Assembly: GCA_946222725.1 (NCBI GenBank)
Contig: CAMIHT010000076.1
Coordinates: 1 to 7,549 of the forward strand
DNA length: 7,549 nucleotides
Reading direction: 5' to 3'
From: Actinotignum schaalii
GTDB taxonomy: Bacteria > Actinomycetota > Actinomycetes > Actinomycetales > Actinomycetaceae
Below the pieces are notes generated by a model. It did no database searches. It was not told where the DNA came from and saw nothing but the letters and a program-made list of their open reading frames with translations. Shown here piece after piece: positions 5,824 through 7,549 of this stretch (the stretch's first letter is position 1; the number at the start of each line of letters is the position of its first letter). The translations under genes were made by a program, and so were the position numbers.

Positions 5824-6539
5824 TCCTGTTCCTTTCGAGAGCCCTGTGCCAGCGCTCGCACCGCGGCCACCACGTCCGCAATACTCATCTGAGAAGAATC
5901 AATTGTAACGACTCCATCGCGATCTTCCAGGAAAGAAGCGACCGTCGAGTCCTTCGCATCCCGCTCGCTCACTTCCGCGCGGGTAGCTGCTAGGGCAGCG
6001 GGCGTTACGCTTCCGCGTACCTCCCGGGCGCGCCGCGCCAAACGCGTTGCTTCCGATGCGGTGAGAAGAATTTTTGTGGGCGCATCAGGGGCGACGACGC
6101 TGGTAATATCGCGCCCCTCCACCACAATGTCCGGGTGCGCTGCAATAATGGCCCGCTGCCGGGCAATGAGTTCGGCTCGCACCTCAAGATTCACGGCCAC
6201 CTGGGAAACTACCCGGGAAAGCTCCGGAGCGCGAATAGCGGCGGTTATATCTTCACCTTCGCAGCTAATCACCTGTTCATCAGGATCGAGGGGCATCTCA
6301 AGTTTCATTGCCCGCACCACGGCGGTCACAGCCGGCTCATCGGTGAGCTCCACGCCGGCACGCTGCGCGGCCCAGGCTGCGGCGCGGTACATTGCCCCGG
6401 TATCCAAGTAGCGCAGCCCAAGTTCCCGGGCAACCTGGCGGGACACGGTGGATTTACCCGAGCCGGAGGGTCCGTCAATAGCGATGGGATAGCCCGCAGC
6501 CTCGGGGCGTGGGATGCCCAATGTGTCCATCTCACTCAT
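5820..6539 (-). CDS. cmk: Cytidylate kinase
   Basis: (d)CMP kinase (EC 2.7.4.25), a cytoplasmic enzyme phosphorylating CMP and dCMP with ATP for nucleotide supply. It has 239 residues from the ATG at 6539. Seen: P-loop GPSGSGKST (23-31), [10 protein letters not shown] (44-53) of the nucleotide monophosphate-binding region, [16 protein letters not shown] (138-153) with the EGRD motif, LARRAREV (167-174) in the lid, and [10 protein letters not shown] (191-200). I prefer this ATG because AAGGAGG (6545-6551) ends 5 nt before it. The frame extends five codons further to a TTG at 6554, but that would place the Shine-Dalgarno inside the gene. It overlaps the tyrA end by 8 nt (ATGAGTGA) and der by 4 nt, so the three are probably translated in a coupled manner. 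Confidence 0.96.
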   Translation of the reverse strand: MSEMDTLGIPRPEAAGYPIAIDGPSGSGKSTVSRQVARELGLRYLDTGAMYRAAAWAAQRAGVELTDEPAVTAVVRAMKLEMPLDPDEQVISCEGEDITAAIRAPELSRVVSQVAVNLEVRAELIARQRAIIAAHPDIVVEGRDITSVVAPDAPTKILLTASEATRLARRAREVRGSVTPAALAATRAEVSERDAKDSTVASFLEDRDGVVTIDSSQMSIADVVAAVRALAQGSRKEQE

Positions 6540-7549
6540 GCTCTCCTCCTTCAATAAAAGCTTGCCACTGGCGCGCGGCGAGAGCCCCGGTGAGATCCCG
6601 GGCAGCGGCCGGAGCTACAGATAACCGTGCCCGCCCTACTTTTTGGGACACGGAATGTTCAAGAGAAAAATCTTCAATATTCACACCGATTTCACCCACC
6701 TCGGTGAAGAGGCGGCCCAATTCACCCGGGCGGTCCGGAACCAGGACAGTTACTTCGGTGTAGCGCTGGGGAGCTCCCCCATGTTTGCCGGGAATACGCG
6801 CTACCCCGCGCCCACCTGCGGCGACCACCGCGGCAACCGCCCGGGCCAGTCCGGGTGCCCGCGCCGCACCCGCGGCTTCTTCGAGTGCGCTGGCCAAGGT
6901 GGCCGTGCGCTCGGCAACATCGCGAAGAACGGGAGCAACCGCCGCGCAATTACAGGCGATAATCGCGGTCCATAGCTGCGGATCCGAATGGGCCAACCGA
7001 GTCATATCGCGTAAACCTTGGCCGGCGAGGCTCAGCTCGGTAGCTGCGGCGTCGTTCAACGTGCCCGCCAGCAGGGACGACACCAATTGTGGAACGTGAC
7101 TGACAAGGGCAACGGCGCGATCATGCGCGTGTGCCTCCACAAGAATCGGCATGGCCCCGCAATCCAAAGCCAGGGTGCGCAAGCGCACAATATCTTCTTC
7201 GCGGGTCTCCGGGCGCGGGCAGATCACCCACGGACGGCCCTCAAAAAGATCGGCATCCGCGGCGATCGCCCCCGAACGTTCCCGACCGGCCATAGGATGG
7301 CACCCCACGTAGCGGGCTCGTTCGGGATGCGCGGCAAGGCGATCCGCCACCACAGCCTTCACGGAGGCAACATCGGTGACAAGCGCGGTGGGGAAACGAT
7401 CCAGGGCCGTGCTCACCACCTGCGCCGTCACATCCGGGGGAACCGCAACCACCACGAGGCTCGGCTCCCGGGCATCTTCCGGAGGCTCCTCCCCCGCCCC
7501 CAGATCACGGGCGAGGGCCGCCGCGAGCGGAGAAGCATCCTCCAGATAC
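6532..7549 (-). CDS. tyrA: Prephenate dehydrogenase with C-terminal ACT domain, 5' end cut by window edge
   Basis: NAD(P)-dependent prephenate dehydrogenase (EC 1.3.1.12 family) making 4-hydroxyphenylpyruvate for tyrosine synthesis. 338 C-terminal residues are visible. The frame stays open to the right edge, so the GTG at 7455 is internal: the preceding residues, ending PSLVVVAVPPD, complete the Rossmann strand typical of the family. Only the N-terminal GxGxxG part is missing. Seen in order: VTDVASVK, YVGCHPMAGRERSGAIAADADLF with the conserved HPMAG, the helix around HDRAVALVSHVPQLVSSLLA with its substrate-binding His, GLRDMTRLAHSDPQLW, and an ACT domain beginning YTEVTVLVPDRPGELGRLF. The ACT domain suggests amino acid feedback, as in other TyrA proteins of this type; tyrosine as effector is inference. 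Arogenate dehydrogenase activity cannot be excluded from sequence. It ends inside cmk with an 8-nt overlap. Confidence 0.94.
   Translation of the reverse strand, partial: YLEDASPLAAALARDLGAGEEPPEDAREPSLVVVAVPPDVTAQVVSTALDRFPTALVTDVASVKAVVADRLAAHPERARYVGCHPMAGRERSGAIAADADLFEGRPWVICPRPETREEDIVRLRTLALDCGAMPILVEAHAHDRAVALVSHVPQLVSSLLAGTLNDAAATELSLAGQGLRDMTRLAHSDPQLWTAIIACNCAAVAPVLRDVAERTATLASALEEAAGAARAPGLARAVAAVVAAGGRGVARIPGKHGGAPQRYTEVTVLVPDRPGELGRLFTEVGEIGVNIEDFSLEHSVSQKVGRARLSVAPAAARDLTGALAARQWQAFIEGGEHE
6545..6551 (-). promoter_or_regulatory. Shine-Dalgarno deciding the cmk start
   Basis: AAGGAGG on the minus strand, 5 nt before the ATG at 6537-6539 and inside the last codons of tyrA. It rules against the upstream TTG start at 6554. 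Confidence 0.7.

Noticed and set aside
6540..6554. TTG start adding five residues to cmk
   Set aside because: The strong AAGGAGG at 6545-6551 would then be inside the gene; it is spaced for the ATG at 6539.
7453..7455. GTG at 7455 as the true start of tyrA
   Set aside because: The frame is open to the window edge, and the residues before it complete the Rossmann strand; a start here would remove the whole NAD-binding loop.

Overview
The window looks like chromosome of a moderately GC-rich Gram-positive actinobacterium. I infer Actinomycetaceae or a relative from three things: the tyrA-cmk-der gene order, the GTG starts, and the actinobacterial N-terminal extension on Der. I cannot name a species from the sequence alone. 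No mobile element, rRNA, tRNA or CRISPR array is visible.

Left part (1-3035, minus strand): a hexuronate-catabolic operon transcribed leftward in the order uxuB (fructuronate reductase), uxuA (mannonate dehydratase), then the first two thirds of eda (KDPG/KHG aldolase, cut by the left edge). Stop and start codons share one base at both junctions (TAATG, TAGTG). UxuB reduces D-fructuronate to D-mannonate. UxuA dehydrates that to 2-keto-3-deoxygluconate. After phosphorylation by a KDG kinase not seen here, Eda cleaves KDPG to pyruvate and glyceraldehyde-3-phosphate. Uronate isomerase, KDG kinase and a transporter are probably beyond the left edge.

Middle (3036-3446): a divergent 411-bp control region between uxuB and a rightward IclR-family regulator gene. 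It holds a near-consensus promoter for the regulator (TTCACA-16-TATAAT), a TACAAT -10 candidate for uxuB, and two copies of the motif ATGTTTC-N7-GAAA(C/T). One copy overlaps the regulator's -35 and the other lies just downstream of the predicted uxuB start point; they are 147 bp apart, or 14 helical turns. The uxuB mRNA would have a leader of about 220 nt. That leader contains a possible 43-codon leader ORF ending as TGATG at the uxuB start region, and two adjacent small hairpins just upstream of the uxuB Shine-Dalgarno.

Right part (3447-7549): the IclR regulator (3447-4247, plus) converges on a leftward housekeeping operon, tyrA (prephenate dehydrogenase with ACT domain, 5' end cut by the right edge), cmk (CMP kinase) and der (double-GTPase ribosome assembly factor). 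Each junction overlaps by a few bases. Two GC-rich hairpins without a T-tract sit in the 106 bp between iclR and der and probably end transcription from both sides.

The most interesting material is the regulatory region: a paired-operator, autoregulated IclR switch for uronate use, with a possibly coupled leader ORF and structured leader upstream of uxuB. I see no novel defence or mobile system.
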